64,000 nt of DNA, from contig JAHZKX010000032.1 of the NCBI GenBank assembly GCA_022600195.1, positions 62,001-126,000 on the forward strand, given 5' to 3'. This DNA is from Planctomycetota bacterium. GTDB taxonomy: Bacteria > Planctomycetota > Planctomycetia > Planctomycetales > Planctomycetaceae. A model generated the notes under the pieces. It was not told the origin of the DNA. It did no database searches and was given only the letters and a program-made list of their open reading frames with translations. Position 1 is the stretch's first letter; the number at the start of each line of letters is the position of its first letter. A program made the position numbers and the translations under genes. This document shows, piece after piece, positions 61,733-64,000 of this stretch.

Positions 61733-62722
61733 ATGTCGTTGCCAACAATCGATAACAAAGATGAAATCTATGAAGATCCCCTTGATCTGATGGATGAAAT
61801 CGAATCGCTCAAAAAAGAAAAAGATGCAACGCTTTTGGCACATTTTTACATTGATGGAGAAATTCAGGAAATTGCTGATTTCACCGGTGACAGCCTGAAA
61901 CTGGCGCGTGATGCCGTCAATGTAAAAACGTCCACAATTGTATTCTCTGGCGTGCATTTCATGGCCGAGTCGACCAAGATTCTGAGTCCCGAAAAAAAAG
62001 TGCTCTTGCCAGATCTGAACGCTGGCTGCTCTCTCGCTGATAGTTGTCAATTTGGAGATCTGGATCAATTCCAGAAAAAGCTGAGGTCAGAAGGACGCGA
62101 TTTTGAAACAGTCGCTTATATCAATACGACAGCCAAAGTCAAAAGTTTGTGCGACTGGATTGTGACGAGTGGAAATGCACGGGAAATTATCGACCGTGTC
62201 CCAGCCGACAAAGAAATTTTATTCGTCCCAGATCAACACCTGGGACGCTATCTTCAGGAAGTCACGGGGCGAGAAATGATCCTCTGGCCCGGTTCCTGCA
62301 TGGTACATGAAATTTTCAGTATACAGGATCTGATCCGCGCCAAAAAACAGAATCCCGGTTCTCAGGTTTTGGCCCACCCGGAATGTCCCCATAATATTTT
62401 GGATGTTTCTGATTTTGTAGGTGGTACGGAAAAGCTGCGACAGTACGTGATGTCTGTCAAAGAGCCCGGTACTTTTTTAATTGCGACTGAAGCCAACATG
62501 ATTCATCCGTTACAAAAATCGGCACCCCACCATACATACATACCTGTTCCGGGAATCATGTCTTCCACCGGTGAAACCTGTGCTTGTAACCGCTGTCCGC
62601 ATATGGCACGAAATACGTTGCAGAAGGTACGTGACTGCCTGAAATATGGTAAGCCAGAAATTGAGTGGCAACCTTATTTTGATCAGGCGAAAGAAGTCCT
62701 GCAGCGCAGTCTGCTGCAGTAG
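61733..62722 (+). CDS. nadA: Quinolinate synthase A
   Basis: [81 protein letters not shown]. Confidence 0.95.
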   Translation: MSLPTIDNKDEIYEDPLDLMDEIESLKKEKDATLLAHFYIDGEIQEIADFTGDSLKLARDAVNVKTSTIVFSGVHFMAESTKILSPEKKVLLPDLNAGCSLADSCQFGDLDQFQKKLRSEGRDFETVAYINTTAKVKSLCDWIVTSGNAREIIDRVPADKEILFVPDQHLGRYLQEVTGREMILWPGSCMVHEIFSIQDLIRAKKQNPGSQVLAHPECPHNILDVSDFVGGTEKLRQYVMSVKEPGTFLIATEANMIHPLQKSAPHHTYIPVPGIMSSTGETCACNRCPHMARNTLQKVRDCLKYGKPEIEWQPYFDQAKEVLQRSLLQ

Positions 62723-62835
62723 ACAACAGCTGGGCAGTTGCGCGACTCAATTGCTTAATTCCTAAGCACGCACTCATATTTTCTACGCAGCGCACTCTTT
62801 AGATCACCCGTCTTTTAATATTTTTTGTGTCGGCC

Positions 62836-62868
62836 AAAGTCGTTTTTCACTTACAAAAGTCGACTTTT
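62836..62868. promoter_or_regulatory. Candidate activator-binding sites upstream of sigma-54 promoter
   Basis: Perfect palindrome AAAAGTCGACTTTT (62855-62868) plus related AAAGTCGTTTTT (62836-62847). Confidence 0.5.
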
Positions 62869-62919
62869 CTCAGTTGCATCCTTCAATCCTCACTTTATCA
62901 ATTTCATTGACTTAATTTC

Positions 62920-62935
62920 TGGCACACACTTTGCC
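62920..62935 (+). promoter_or_regulatory. Sigma-54 (-24/-12) promoter
   Basis: TGGCACACACTTTGCC against consensus TGGCACR-N4-TTGCW; GG and GC separated by exactly 10 nt. Confidence 0.75.
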
Positions 62936-63298
62936 TTTAGTTCTCTGCATAGAAAAGTACCTATTCTGTCAGACTATCAGTTTAGGTAGATCCCATGTGA
63001 TCTGAACCGTGCTCTCGCAGGTTCGATTACGCAATTCCAATCGAAGAGAACATCATTCATAAATTGAAAAAATATTGAATCACAATCATTGGTAAAGCAA
63101 GTCAATCGAGTGGCATTACTTCGACCTTGCTAACAAGTTACTGGTGGTCCGTTGGATCATATTCTTTATGACACCCATTATTTCTTACGATAAAGGTGCG
63201 CGCCTCTTTTAGTAATTTTTCAAACTAATTCGCTTTGAATTACCCCGGGATAAAGTTGATTACGCGCGACAAAAACAGCAACAGGAAGCATTCACGAA

Positions 63299-64000
63299 AT
63301 GGAAATTCATAATAAAGCAACCAGAATCACTCTGTTTAACTTTTCAACACCGCAGATGCGTGCATTTCATATGTCCTGGTTTGCATTTTTCCTGTGTTTC
63401 TTTGCCTGGTTTGGAATTGCACCTTTAATGAAGGTGGTCCGGGAAGAAATGCTGCTGACTAAAGATCAAATAGGCTGGTGTATCATCGGCTCGGTTGCGA
63501 TTACTGTGATTGCACGCCTCTTTATAGGCTGGCTCTGTGATCAGATTGGTCCGCGTTTAACATACACCTGGCTGTTGATTCTGGGTTCGCTGCCCGTGAT
63601 GGGAATCAGTCTGGCCCATGACTACACCACATTTCTCATTTTCCGAATTGCGATTGGTGCGATTGGTGCCTCTTTTGTGATTACACAGTACCACACGTCA
63701 GTCATGTTTGCACCCAATTGTGTGGGAACGGCAAATGCCACTACAGCGGGCTGGGGAAACCTGGGAGGAGGTGTCACACAAATTCTGATGCCACTCATCT
63801 TCAGTCTCTTCATTGGAGTCCTCGGTTTCAGTGAATCGCTTGGCTGGCGAGCTTCCATGTTATTGGCTGGAATCGTCTGTGCTTTGATGGGTGTTGCTTA
63901 TTTCTTCCTGACCCAGGATGCCCCTGATGGAAACTTCAAAGATCTGCGTGCAGCAGGAAAGTTGCCTAAGAAAGAACAACATAAAGGAATGTTTTGGGCC
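63299..64000 (+). CDS. Nitrate/nitrite MFS transporter, NarK/NNP family (truncated by window end)
   Basis: My translation from ATG 63299, 234 codons open to the edge: MEIHNKATRITLFNFSTPQMRAFHMSWFAFFLCFFAWFGIAPLMKVVREEMLLTKDQIGW...GWGNLGGGVTQILMP. Confidence 0.88.
   Translation, partial: MEIHNKATRITLFNFSTPQMRAFHMSWFAFFLCFFAWFGIAPLMKVVREEMLLTKDQIGWCIIGSVAITVIARLFIGWLCDQIGPRLTYTWLLILGSLPVMGISLAHDYTTFLIFRIAIGAIGASFVITQYHTSVMFAPNCVGTANATTAGWGNLGGGVTQILMPLIFSLFIGVLGFSESLGWRASMLLAGIVCALMGVAYFFLTQDAPDGNFKDLRAAGKLPKKEQHKGMFWA

Noticed and set aside
61652-62068. 138-aa minus-strand ORF overlapping the nadA 5' end
   Set aside because: nadA is unambiguous on the plus strand; the opposite ORF has no recognisable features.
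62699-62719. CTGCAGC-GCAGTCT-GCTGCAG hairpin at the end of nadA as a terminator
   Set aside because: Lies inside the coding end and has no following T-tract.
62990-63035. Possible ANTAR-type (NasR) tandem hairpin antiterminator in the nitrate transporter leader
   Set aside because: Two adjacent hairpins exist, but the loops (CCATGT, TCTC) do not match the A1/G4 hexaloop rule; kept only as a general structured leader.
1-64000. CRISPR arrays, tRNA/rRNA genes, transposons, prophage
   Set aside because: No regular direct repeats with spacers, no cloverleaf candidates noticed by eye, no transposase/integrase/phage proteins in the ORFs. A tRNAscan/CRISPRCasFinder run would be decisive.

Overview
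The 64 kb window looks like the chromosome of a planctomycete, probably Gimesia/Planctomyces-like. This is inferred from protein content: sulfatase, secreted S1C proteases, EF-hand proteins, c-type cytochrome proteins and a Ser/Thr kinase. It is densely coding, with about 50 credible genes. Housekeeping genes recognised are efp/epmB, miaB, murD, dapA, rpmA, nadA and comEC. There is also a uvrA paralogue, a YejABEF/Dpp-like peptide ABC transporter locus with a CAP-domain gene inserted, a TgpA/DUF58 pair and a partial NarK-type nitrate transporter. I saw no tRNA, rRNA, CRISPR array, prophage or transposase. The strongest second-look items are: (1) a GspE/PilB-family protein whose Walker A, Asp box, Walker B and His box are all degenerate while its Zn tetracysteine site is kept; (2) a near-consensus sigma-54 promoter with an upstream perfect palindrome before the nitrate transporter; (3) a compound 22-bp hairpin followed directly by an intrinsic terminator, a possible sRNA; (4) a minus-strand terminator with no obvious minus-strand gene feeding it; (5) a lipoprotein built from about five divergent NTF2-like repeats; (6) a GGQ release-factor-like protein with an HTH-like C-terminus; (7) a kinase with a zinc ribbon, an HQD catalytic loop and a C-terminal sensor-like domain. 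I did not find an unmistakable multi-gene novel system. All family names come from reading motifs, with no database search.
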